A DNA stretch of 64,000 bases, taken from JAJYIW01 sp963781665. GTDB taxonomy: Bacteria > Chloroflexota > Anaerolineae > Anaerolineales > Anaerolineaceae. Under the pieces are notes generated by a model. That model saw only the letters and a list, made by a program, of their open reading frames with translations. It was not told the DNA's origin and did not search any database. This document shows positions 24,689 to 33,117 of this stretch, piece after piece. Made by a program: the position numbers and the translations under genes. The DNA is taken from the NCBI GenBank assembly GCA_963781665.1, contig CAWAGA010000002.1, positions 3,038,001 through 3,102,000 of the forward strand, read 5' to 3'. Numbering within the stretch: the stretch's first letter is position 1; the number at the start of each line of letters is the position of its first letter.

Positions 24689-27386
24689 TTAGAATAAGTG
24701 CAACTCTTTTGCCTTATTGAGAGCTTCGATGCGATTCTTAACCCCTAACTTATCGAAGATGTGACGGATATGGGTTTTGACGGTTGCGAGGGAAATATAT
24801 AATTGGTCGGCTATGGCTGGATTAGACAGCCCTAACGAGAGCAGTCGCAGAATTTGAACTTCGCGCTCGCTCAACGGCGAGGTCAAGCCTGGCGGAGTTA
24901 GCGGCGTTTTCGGGGCGGGTGCTGGGAAGGCCTCCAGGATGCGCCGGGCAAACTGAGCCAAGGCGGGGTCGGTCAGGGTAGGATAGAGGCCGACGAGCAG
25001 GTCCCGCGCGCTCTCGCCACCATCCAGGAAGAGACGGAGATAGCCCCGGGATTGAGCCAGCGTCAGGCTTTTTTCGAGCGCCAATTGCCCGGCGGTCCGC
25101 TTTCCAAGCCTGGCTTGCCCCAGCGCCTGGAGCAGCAGGGCTTCCATCTGCCAGCGCCGGCTGCCTACGACAGCCGCAAGCTGTTCAAACTGTGTTGCAA
25201 AAGCATAGGTGACCTCCGTTTGACCAGCAATAAGACAAACCCGCGCCTGGTTGAGCAATCTGGATCCAATCGATAAACCAGGGAGACATTCACCTATCGC
25301 CAGTGGATCTGGCAATAAGCGCCAGGCCTCTGCCACTTGTCCTTCTTCGGCCAGGTAAACCGCCAACAAAGACTGGATTTCCTTCAAATAGTCCAGAGGA
25401 TCGGATCGCCGCAGGTTGTCGGTCCCTTCCCGCAGAACCGCGATGGCATCGCCGGTCTGACCTGCGGCGTGCAACAAACGCGCTTGCAAGAGGCAACTGG
25501 AAGCGACCAATTCCCAGAAACCTCTGCGATCCATGTGGTTCCAGACTGGTTCTAGCAGTGCGGCCGCCTGTTCCAGGTCATTTTGTTCGTAGAGAGCTTC
25601 CCCCAGCCCGACCTGCAAAATGCCCACGGCCGGGGAAGCGGTATTGGGTCCCAGCCGCGCCAACAAATCGCGGTAGAAATCGGCGGCTTCTGCCAGACGA
25701 CCCTGCATTTGAATAGGTGTCCTAATGCTCTCCCGCTTGATCCCAACGCCACGAGATTACCAACCTGGAGGAGTACCTCGATCACCTGATAATAGGTCTC
25801 AATTGCCTGCTCGATTTTCCAGGTTTCGCGCATTGCAGCAGCCTGTGCCATCAGCGCCAATCCGAAGGCCCTCGCCTGCGACTTGTCCGCTGCTAACATT
25901 TTGATCGCTTGGGTGGAATATTCCAGGGCCGCGTCAAAACGCTCATAGCGCACCGCCGCCATCGCTCGGAGGGTTGCGACTTCCCCAGGGATCGAGGCCC
26001 ATTCCCGCGAGGGGACTTTGCCCAGCGCCAGCCAGCGCTCATAAGCCTGCTGCGCATCATCGCTGTGCATTTGGGCGGCCTGGGCCTGCCCCTGGATCCA
26101 CTCCGTCCACGCCAGTGCCATACTCAAGTCGGGATGCTCCTGAACGGCCTGGTCCGGCAGGGCATTAAGCCAACCCAAGACCTGATTGGGCCAGCCCCGG
26201 TAAATGTACTTGCAGCCAGTTTTTCAGGATTATTTCAACAGCATAATCCATCGCCCCAACTTGCAAGGCATGATATAGACTGTCGTCCACCCGGCCAGCC
26301 TCTTCGTACCATTTTGCTGCCCGCAGGTGCAGGTGGGAGATAGCTTCGGCTCCCAGGCGTTCCAGGCGCATCCGCAGCATTTCAGCAAACAGGTGGTGGA
26401 AGCGATACCAGGTTCCTTCGGCATCCAGAGGAATTAAGAATAGATTTTTTCCGACAAGCGTTAACAATATCTCAGCGCTATTCGGGTTGCCTGTCACCGC
26501 GTGACACAGCGGCCCTGACATCTGCTTCAAGATGGATGTCTGTAATAAGAAATGATGGCTTTCATCCGGCAGGTGCGCCAACACCTCGGTGGTCATATAA
26601 TCCATCACGTATTGGTGACTGGCTGAAAAGCGGGCGATGAATTTTTTTTGCGCCTCCCGGTCGTTTACTGGAAGCGTTTCTTGCAACGCCAGTGCAGCCA
26701 ATTGCAAGCCGGCGACCCAGCCTTCCGTTCTTATTTCCAGGTTGGCTATCTCATCGTCTCCCAATTGCAATTTCATGAAATCCCGCAGGAAGACTTGAGC
26801 TTCAGAATTGGAAAAGCGCAGGTCTTTCAACCGAATTTCGGTCAGGTAACCGCGGACCCGCCAGCGGCTAAGCGGCATGGGTGGATCAGAACGGGTGCAG
26901 ATAATGATGAACAGGGTTTCGGGAAGATGTTCGACCAGGTAGATCAGGCTTTCGTGAATGGCTGGATTCTCAATCAGGTGGTAGTCGTCGAGCACAATCC
27001 TGATCTGGCCCGGTAGTTGGACAGCCTGGTCTACAAATTCTGGTAAAAACTGTTCCGGCGGTGTTTGGGTTGATATTAGCTCAGTAAAGAGCTGCTGAGC
27101 AAAGCCAGGCACCTGAGTTTGCACGGCAGCTACCAGGTAGGCCCAAAAAATGGAGAGATTATTATCCTGCGAGTCGAGGGATAACCAGGCGCAAGGCAGG
27201 GTTGCAGTGGTTATCCAATCCGCTACCATAGTGCTTTTGCCGGATCCTGCCATCGCCGAAACCAAGAACCAGCCGACCTTGATTTAAGAGTGCCTGATCT
27301 AGCCGCTCTCTCAGGCGGATGCGTTCCACTCGCCTTGGCAGGGGCCGGGGTAAAGAGGTTTTAACTGCAAGTAGAGGGGGATCCAT
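24689..27386 (-). pseudogene. MalT-like ATP-dependent LuxR-family regulator in four reading frames
   Basis: Joined across three frameshifts (near 27264, 26190 and 25715) the gene would encode ~895 residues, normal for MalT-type (LAL) regulators. It begins PLLAVKTSLPRPLP, then a P-loop AMAGSGKSTMVADWI, Walker B-like RIVLDDYHLIEN, a long TPR-like region (FDAALEYSTQAIKML, LGEALYEQNDLEQAAALLEP), and a C-terminal GerE helix-turn-helix with LSEREVQILRLLSLGLSN and ATVKTHIRHIFDKLGVKNR. Such proteins activate transcription when ATP and an inducer bind. Every segment is well conserved, so the breaks are very recent or are sequence errors. Confidence 0.85.
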
Positions 27387-27713
27387 ATGGCCTTCACTTG
27401 ATTATAGCAGGGTAAGGTTGAGCCTTTTGATCTATCAAGACGAGGATATCTGCATCTCATTGTCGCTGGCGGATAGAAAGAGCCGGTATTGGGTAAACTC
27501 TCCGCCTTAATTTCTTAAACCTTCTCTGTTTAGTTATTCTGGAGATAGTTTTCTAGCCCGTATTGTGAAGGTAAATGCTTTTACATCCTTATCCAACAGG
27601 TTGTATCCTTCAAATCAGTGTCCGGTCCAAATTCGTGGGAGACAATTCGATTCTCGTAATATGAGGCATATGATGATTCGAATTTGGTAGTATGTGTATC
27701 GCATTTCAGGAAA
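27387..27713. other. Intergenic region upstream of the LuxR-type gene and SSB-like copy B
   Basis: Divergent control region of about 330 bp; no gene is supported. The regulator's promoter on the minus strand should be here. A short frame at 27319-27510 is an antisense shadow of the regulator's start. Confidence 0.45.
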
Positions 27714-27779
27714 TGGACACTTGTCCAGGCCTAGACGGGACAAGTGTCCCTCGTCTTAAACTTCGATTTCTTGTATGAT
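27714..27779 (+). promoter_or_regulatory. Paired palindromic operator and -10, copy B
   Basis: Box 1 TGGACACTTGTCCA (27714-27727) and box 2 GGGACAAGTGTCCC (27737-27750) are both perfect palindromes. A TATGAT -10 lies at 27774-27779, 23 bases after box 2. The geometry matches the other three copies although the central bases differ (CT and AG rather than AA/AT), so the outer GGACA-TGTCC half-sites are what is conserved. Confidence 0.7.
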
Positions 27780-27873
27780 AGCTTTAGCCTGAGCAATGAA
27801 ACCCGCTCTCTACTGGGTCCAAGCAACCCACTCCTAATCTGCCTGGCGTAACACACACCACAAACATATTAGC

Positions 27874-27908
27874 CGGCCGGAGGTCCCGCCGGAGAAGTAT
27901 TCCGGCCG
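27874..27908 (+). promoter_or_regulatory. Leader hairpin upstream of SSB-like copy B
   Basis: CGGCCGGA (27874-27881) pairs perfectly with TCCGGCCG (27901-27908) across a 19-base loop, in the ~150-base 5' leader between the -10 and the start codon. Copy C has an equivalent but differently sequenced stem at 31958-31994, so structure rather than sequence is retained. Confidence 0.55.
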
Positions 27909-27941
27909 CATTGTTTTAAGCACGTATCAACGGAGGTTGCC

Positions 27942-28279
27942 ATGGTCAATGACATTGTTCTCGAAGTGATCGTCGTCAAGACCTGGAAGTACGCCGATGA
28001 CAAGCTCTTTCACCTGGCCTTCAACCTCGGACACCACTCAATGTACCTCCGAGATGCTACTGATTTCGTTCCCATTCGTGTCAATCACGGTAACCTGGAG
28101 GCGCCAGCGACAACCGAGAAGTGCGGTTATGTCCGGGTACACGGCTTTTACCGAGCCAGGAATATGAGAAAAGTCTCCCGGTAGGACACCGGGACGGTGT
28201 GGGCGATTTCTTAAATGATGTCAGCGGAGATCGTGAAAGCAGTAGATGCAGCTGCTCAGATCAACCGGTTTGCTTTTAA
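27942..28279 (+). pseudogene. SSB-like OB-fold protein, copy B, frameshifted
   Basis: The gene starts at ATG 27942 behind ACGGAGG. The first ~70 residues (VNDIVLEVIVVKTWKYADDK, DFVPIRVNHGN, CGYVRVHGFYRA) match the other two copies, with greater divergence. Then the frame shifts: in frame it ends RNMRKVSR at 28184, whereas a one-base correction gives QEYEKSLPVG and GDFLNDV in register with QSRDYEESLADFLKDA of copy C. The conserved C-terminal TTEVIARRIM is missing even after correction. The operator, leader and SD are intact. Confidence 0.65.
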
Positions 28280-28607
28280 ACAAATTGGGATTCTGAGACA
28301 TACGGCGAAAATGTAGTCGCAGGCTCAGGCTTTAGCCATCATGAACGATACTTTCCTGGCTAAATATGGAATATTTGCTATGGTCAGCAGGAATAATATG
28401 GATCGAAGGGAGGAGGGGTGACCGTCGCGGTTTCAGCCAACCTGAGCCGGTTGTTTCCGAGCATGGTGCCGAGTATCATGGTCACAGAAATTGATTCTGC
28501 TTCTATTCAAGCTTTCTCGCAATAGAAGACCCATTATTCTCTCTCTCCATGGCCCTACAGAGTTTATATTCTTACCCTGTTAAGAAATGGAGAAGAGTAC
28601 GGGTTAT
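28280..28607. other. Intergenic region, no gene seen
   Basis: About 330 bp between the SSB-like relic and the EamA promoter. An isolated GGGAGGAGGGGTGA near 28408 looks like an SD, but no coding frame follows it. Confidence 0.45.
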
Positions 28608-28636
28608 TGACGGATTCCCTTAGTGTCCGTATAATC
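28608..28636 (+). promoter_or_regulatory. Sigma-70-type promoter of the EamA gene
   Basis: TTGACG (28608-28613), a 17-base spacer, then TATAAT (28631-28636): close to the bacterial consensus. It lies 87 bp before the EamA start codon. Confidence 0.75.
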
Positions 28637-28722
28637 ACGCAATTGATTCGCGGGGGCACCTGGGGTCACACCTGCCGCTGTAGGTAGCAGGGTACCTGCA
28701 CAGAAATTCAGCAAAGGACGGG

Positions 28723-29631
28723 ATGGAACTTTTCGGAGAATTAGCAGCTGTTGGTACGTCCATGGCCTATTCAGTAGGGTCGGTGCTGTTCACCTTTGCC
28801 GGACGCTCGGTCGGCACGGGGCTGCTCAACCGCGTGCGCCTGGCACTGGCCCTGGTGTTAACCTTGCTGCTGCACCTGGTGTTGGTTGGCAGCCTCTTTC
28901 CTGTGAATATCCCACCTGACAAGGTTGCCTGGATGGCAGGTTCGGGCCTGGTGGGGTATGTCCTTGGGGATGCATTATTGTTCCAGGGATTCGTACTGGT
29001 CGGACCCCGGCTTTCCATGCTGGTCTATTCCTTGGCACCGGTCTTGAGCTCGGTGATGGCCTGGGTATTCCTACATGAAGGGCTCAGCAGCGTTGAGATT
29101 ATCGGGATTGCGATTACGATGACGGGGATCGCCATCGTGGTCAGCAAGCCACCTGAAACACCGGGGGTCGAGACGTTGCCCAAAGACCACCGGCCGTACG
29201 TTTCGGGATTGCTTTTTGCCCTCGGTGGGGCGGTGGGCCAGGCCAGCGGGAGCCTGATGGCGAAGATCGGATTGGCAGGTGGAATACCGGCCATTTCAGG
29301 TAACGCCATCCGCCTGGCGGCTGCTGTGATCCTGGTTTGGGTGCTGGCTACCTTCCAGGGTCAACTGGTCAGCAGTTATCGAACCATGCGGCAGAACCGC
29401 CGCATCCAACTGTATGTATTGATCGCGTCCATTACCGGGCCGGTGGTTGGGGTGTGGCTGGCGCTCACCTCGTTTCAGCTGGCGCCGCTGGGGGTGGTGA
29501 CCACCTTGCAAAGCCTCGCCCCCATCTTCCTGATTCCGATTAGTTTTTATGTATTCAAAGAGGGCATTACTCGCCGCAGCATATTGGGAACCCTGATCGC
29601 CATCGCGGGGAGTGTGCTGCTGTTCTTCTAG
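28723..29631 (+). CDS. EamA/DMT-superfamily transporter
   Basis: The 302-residue protein has ten predicted membrane helices in two five-helix EamA repeats. Repeat 1 runs to VIGIAITMTGIAIVVSKPP (~125-143) and repeat 2 ends LGTLIAIAGSVLLFF, the same terminal helix pattern. ALLFQGFVLVGPRLSMLVYS and LTSFQLAPLGVVTTLQSLAP are the characteristic family segments. These are drug/metabolite or amino acid exporters in the cytoplasmic membrane; the substrate cannot be told. AAAGGACGGG precedes ATG 28723. It converges on the sigma-factor gene 12 bp downstream. Intact. Confidence 0.88.
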   Translation: MELFGELAAVGTSMAYSVGSVLFTFAGRSVGTGLLNRVRLALALVLTLLLHLVLVGSLFPVNIPPDKVAWMAGSGLVGYVLGDALLFQGFVLVGPRLSMLVYSLAPVLSSVMAWVFLHEGLSSVEIIGIAITMTGIAIVVSKPPETPGVETLPKDHRPYVSGLLFALGGAVGQASGSLMAKIGLAGGIPAISGNAIRLAAAVILVWVLATFQGQLVSSYRTMRQNRRIQLYVLIASITGPVVGVWLALTSFQLAPLGVVTTLQSLAPIFLIPISFYVFKEGITRRSILGTLIAIAGSVLLFF

Positions 29632-29643
29632 GGATGGTTCCCT

Positions 29644-31659
29644 TTACCATTCGGGGAAGTAATGTAAAATCCCAAAAATGGGACCTACCCGTCGACGCTT
29701 TTCCTCAAAGATAGCTTTGAAGGTCGGATGGTTCTGCAGCTTTCCCCAGCGCACATCATTCTCAAAGACATGCATTGAGAGATAGGGCGGGTTGCTCCAA
29801 TAGCTCAGTGACCGCCGCAAAGCATTAAAAGCCCTCTCTTCTTCCCCGTCCGCAGCCGCTTCTCGGGCGATCATGTACCAACCCCATAAGCCGTACGAGT
29901 TAACGCTTTCGATACCACCTGCTTCAGCCGCCTGCACCAGCTCAACCGGAGTGGGTTTTCCCTGGGCGGCCGTGGCTGTGATCAGAGCATTTGCATTTTC
30001 ATCCAGCTTCCATTCCTGGATTGCTCGCCAGGCATGGTGCTCCAAGGCTTCCCATTCATTCCGGTCGTAATAGGTGAAGAGATAAAACCGGGTTTCGTTC
30101 CACCGCTCGAGCACCAGCGCCGGGATGGGAACTTGGGCAGCTTGCAAGATCTCCCAGGTCTTCTGTCCCCACGCCATCGGGGAATCGGAAAGGCCGAACA
30201 GACGTAGCGGCCAGATGATGCTATGGCACAGCTCTTGAAGCCAGCGCCATTCCTGCGCAGCGATGCAATCCGCCACCCAAACCAACCACTCCCGCATGAC
30301 CTTAGTGACATCCTCCAGATAAAGCCGGAGGCAGAGCTCTTTGCCGCGTTTTTCCAGCCCTGTCCAGGGCAGCTCCTTCAGGCAAAGTCTGGCCACCGAT
30401 TGGTAATTCAGGCCTGCTTCATGGAAGATATTGATCCACTGCATCATGTCCCCTAAGCCTATCCGCGCTATCGTTTCGGCTGCATGAGAGGTTTCCCAGC
30501 CTTGTTGGGCGATCTGTTGTGCGAATAGCGTTTCTTCAGCTCCTGGCAGCCCCACCTCTTGGAGTAGAGATGTTTCGTCCTGGGCAGTAAAGGCATCCAC
30601 CAGGGTCATGGTGATGAACGATAATCTTTTGAAATCCTCACTCGACTGGCTCTGATCAATGAGCGGTAAGAGTTCCTGCCAGAGAGCATAACCTCCTTTA
30701 AAATCGCCGTGGACTGCTTTAGCCCAGGCCAGCATTCCCAGTTTTTCCACGTCCTGACCGCTGTCTTGGATCCATTGCTCGATAAATGCAATCGCCTGCG
30801 GGATAGCCGGGATGGCGAGCAGCGTTTTTGCCAGCTCACGGAGCGTCGCTTCATCCTCGCCTTCCTTCAAGATCCGTTGTCCGCGCTGAACAAGATCCGG
30901 GAGAAGCTCCCATGATCCCATCAGAACTTTCCCACGGTTGATTGCCCGGTTTAGCTCTTTCAAAGCGCCCAGATGATCCGGATCCATGACCAGGGCATCT
31001 CGTAGAATTTTTTCGGCTTCGGTATATTTCTTTTCCTGGTTCAAGCCATGAGCCTCACGGACCGCTTTCTCAACGGTCTCGCGGGCGAACTGTTCGGGCA
31101 AGGGATTTTGCTTGAACTCATCATCGACCATTTGGACCATCCTTTCTTTGAGCTTCTGCCTGGCGGCATAAAGCCGGCTTTTCACGGTTTTACCGGGGAC
31201 CTCCAGGAACCGGGCGATATCTTCCTGAGAATATCCGTTGATATAGAAAAGGGCAGTAGCGACACGTTGATCGAGCGGGAGCGACATAATGGCTGACCGG
31301 ACCATGGCTTCTAATTCGTGTTTTTCGGTGATAGCAGCCGGGCCGGGTTGGTTTGATATCAGGTCAACAGATGTTTCAATCGGTTGAATTTGCCATCTCT
31401 TCCGGCGAGTAACCCGGTCACATTGTTTAAGGAGAATGCGCTTGAACCAGGCAGGGAAGGCTTCTGGCTGGCGGAGGTCTGGTAAAAAGCGAAAGGCTTC
31501 GATAAACGCTTCCTGGGCCACGTCTTCCGCCAGAGGAAAATCGCCAAGCGTGGCATAAGCGTAACCGTAGGCCATTTCCTGAAAACGCAAAACAAGGGCT
31601 GTAAATGCATCGGTATCGCCTTTTTGGGCCAGACTGACCAGATGGACGAAATCTTCCAT
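29644..31659 (-). CDS. ECF-type RNA polymerase sigma factor with long C-terminal TPR-like extension
   Basis: The 671-residue protein has sigma-70 region 2 at ~1-85 (AYATLGDFPLAEDVAQEAFI, EAFPAWFKRILLKQCDRVTR). Region 4 is at ~125-175 (SLPLDQRVATALFYINGYSQ, EDIARFLEVPGKTVKSRLYA). About 490 helical residues follow, beginning with TPR-like repeats (HGLNQEKKYTEAEKILRDAL, DPDHLGALKELNRAI). Large C-terminal extensions in ECF sigma factors often replace anti-sigma control by acting as sensors or autoinhibitors; that role is inferred here. No cognate anti-sigma gene is adjacent. Intact and monocistronic. Confidence 0.85.
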   Translation of the reverse strand: MEDFVHLVSLAQKGDTDAFTALVLRFQEMAYGYAYATLGDFPLAEDVAQEAFIEAFRFLPDLRQPEAFPAWFKRILLKQCDRVTRRKRWQIQPIETSVDLISNQPGPAAITEKHELEAMVRSAIMSLPLDQRVATALFYINGYSQEDIARFLEVPGKTVKSRLYAARQKLKERMVQMVDDEFKQNPLPEQFARETVEKAVREAHGLNQEKKYTEAEKILRDALVMDPDHLGALKELNRAINRGKVLMGSWELLPDLVQRGQRILKEGEDEATLRELAKTLLAIPAIPQAIAFIEQWIQDSGQDVEKLGMLAWAKAVHGDFKGGYALWQELLPLIDQSQSSEDFKRLSFITMTLVDAFTAQDETSLLQEVGLPGAEETLFAQQIAQQGWETSHAAETIARIGLGDMMQWINIFHEAGLNYQSVARLCLKELPWTGLEKRGKELCLRLYLEDVTKVMREWLVWVADCIAAQEWRWLQELCHSIIWPLRLFGLSDSPMAWGQKTWEILQAAQVPIPALVLERWNETRFYLFTYYDRNEWEALEHHAWRAIQEWKLDENANALITATAAQGKPTPVELVQAAEAGGIESVNSYGLWGWYMIAREAAADGEEERAFNALRRSLSYWSNPPYLSMHVFENDVRWGKLQNHPTFKAIFEEKRRRVGPIFGILHYFPEW

Positions 31660-31835
31660 AATATCTCGATAAAGTACACCTAATCAATATTTAAAAATTG
31701 GCTTACCACCTGCACGAACGGACAATCTCAAAAACTACTCTCTATCATTAAAGACCCATCTAAAGTCAAGAAGGTTGGTAGTTATGCCTGAATGAGCGGA
31801 AGGTGTCTGGATTAATTGTAACTTTACTTCACAAT

Positions 31836-31901
31836 GGGACAAATGTCCCGCGTTCGACGGGACAATTGCCCATAGCAATTTCACCCATCTTCTGCTAAGA
31901 T
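31836..31901 (+). promoter_or_regulatory. Paired palindromic operator and -10, copy C
   Basis: Box 1 GGGACAAATGTCCC (31836-31849) and box 2 GGGACAATTGCCC (31859-31871) are followed by TAAGAT at 31896-31901, 24 bases after box 2. The sequence is near-identical to copy A from here through the start of the coding region. It drives the one SSB-like copy with an intact reading frame. Confidence 0.72.
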
Positions 31902-31957
31902 AACATCAACCTGATTCATTCAGGCGCCAATTTCATAATCTGTTCAAATCACACGTT

Positions 31958-31994
31958 GGCCGGTCAAAGATCCCGCAGGAGCTTTGTTCCGGCC
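31958..31994 (+). promoter_or_regulatory. Leader hairpin upstream of SSB-like copy C
   Basis: GGCCGG-T-CAAAG (31958-31969) pairs with CTTTG-TT-CCGGCC (31982-31994) around ATCCCGCAGGAG, whose AGGAG looks like a decoy SD. The true SD AAAGGAG and ATG follow about 20 bases later. It may control translation. Confidence 0.55.
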
Positions 31995-32023
31995 GTTCTG
32001 TTTTAACCACAAAGGAGATTGCC

Positions 32024-32488
32024 ATGATCAATGATGTTGTTCTCGAAGGGATTGTCGTTAAGACCTGGAAGTATGCCGATGATCTGCTTTTCCGCCTGGC
32101 GTGCTACCGCGACCCGGACTTGCCACAAAAGGCGTTGAATGTAACTCAAGATGCTGCTGATTTCGTCACCATCCGGGTGACCCGCGGTAACCTGGGTGCG
32201 CCGGTGACGGTCGAGAAGGGTGGTCATGTCCGGGTGCATGGTTTTTTGCAGAGCCGGGATTATGAGGAAAGCCTGGCCGATTTCTTGAAGGACGCCAGAG
32301 GAGCTCAACTTCCGGTCCCAGAGAGCCTAGATCCGGCCAATCTTCGTGCTCCCCGTGGCACCACCGAGGTCATTGCCCGGCGGATCATGGGGTTGGCGAG
32401 GAAAGATTCGAGAAATCAGAGAATCGAGAATGGTACAAGACGAGAATTGAGTGTCGTGAAACGAGAATCGTTCTTTCTTTATATTTGA
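32024..32488 (+). CDS. SSB-like OB-fold protein, copy C (intact copy)
   Basis: The 154-residue protein starts at ATG 32024 behind AAAGGAG. The order MINDVVLEGIVVKTWKYADD, LLFRLACYRDPDLPQK, DFVTIRVTRGNLG, TVEKGGHVRVHGFLQSRDYE fits a single-stranded-DNA-binding OB fold: beta-1 V.L.G.V, central TIRV, and the KG..VRVHG turn as in SSB. It lacks the acidic DIPF tail of normal SSBs. The last ~25 residues (SRNQRIENGTRRELSVVKRE) are encoded by an inserted GAGAATCGAGAAT-type repeat and are probably not native. Two broken paralogues lie at 20039 and 27942. It is probably an accessory nucleic-acid-binding protein of a mobile element. Confidence 0.75.
   Translation: MINDVVLEGIVVKTWKYADDLLFRLACYRDPDLPQKALNVTQDAADFVTIRVTRGNLGAPVTVEKGGHVRVHGFLQSRDYEESLADFLKDARGAQLPVPESLDPANLRAPRGTTEVIARRIMGLARKDSRNQRIENGTRRELSVVKRESFFLYI
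32402..32470. repeat. GAGAATCGAGAAT-type interspersed repeat
   Basis: ATTCGAGAAATCAGAGAATC, GACGAGAATTGAG and AAACGAGAATCG recur within 70 bp and make the 3' end of the copy C gene. Related units lie at 39747-39806, and weaker ones near 43165-43220, so this is a dispersed family in the genome. Confidence 0.5.
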
Positions 32489-32668
32489 TAGCGCGTGAAA
32501 TTATGCGCATAGCTAATATAGTTTTTGAGATTTTGTTATTCGGAAGAACAGGAGACTGTTGAAGTAAGTTTGTTTTGACGAATTTCAATTCTCCATTATC
32601 GATTATCGATTTTCGTCCTCCAGGGGGTCTGTGGATGGCCAACTAAATACTCAGTGAACCATACGTCG
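32489..32668. other. Intergenic region after SSB-like copy C
   Basis: No gene. It contains TTTCAATTCTCCATTATCGATTATCG-like sequence at ~32582-32615, the approximate inverse complement of the repeat at 32402, so the two can fold together. Confidence 0.45.
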
Positions 32669-32710
32669 GCCGGCGCGCTTCCTCCAGGAGGGTAGTGTGC
32701 CGGCTTTTTT
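32669..32710 (+). terminator. Strong intrinsic terminator
   Basis: GCCGGC (32669-32674) pairs with GCCGGC (32699-32704), with an inner CCTCC-A-GGAGG stem, followed by TTTTTT. It ends transcription of the SSB-like copy C unit. Confidence 0.8.
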
Positions 32711-33117
32711 GTTCTTTGACAAACAGCTCCCTTGCAGGGCGTTCAATCCTCCTTTAGGACATCGTCCCGATGCTTTTCGGGTGATGTGGTTGGCGGTGGC
32801 CGCTGTCCCTTACTCCGGGGATGGGTCGTGAGAAGCGCTGATAAAGTCACCTGTAAGGACCAAAGCTCATAACATGGAAAATCATCGATCATTTTGAGGT
32901 TGCCTGGCATATTGGAATAACCCTGCTGGGCAACCTCGATCCCCTGAACAGGGCGGTGAACTTTGGGGGCAGAATGCCTTTCAACCCTCAAGGTTTGCTG
33001 CCCTGGCGTGCCTGGGATCAGGCACACAGGTTAGCACAACGTTGGTTAGTCGTACCAACGCCAGAAACCAATCCCTATACGTTAGCCAAACAAGAAAGGA
33101 GGAAATCGAACGACACG
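32711..33117. other. Region upstream of the SWIM/Rad52 gene, with a palindrome
   Basis: About 400 bp without a supported gene. CGTTGGT-TAGTCGT-ACCAACG (33040-33060) is a perfect 7-bp inverted repeat about 60 bp before the start codon and may be an operator. The same ACGTTGGTT half-site occurs twice upstream of the related mobile-element gene near 45.4 kb. Confidence 0.5.
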
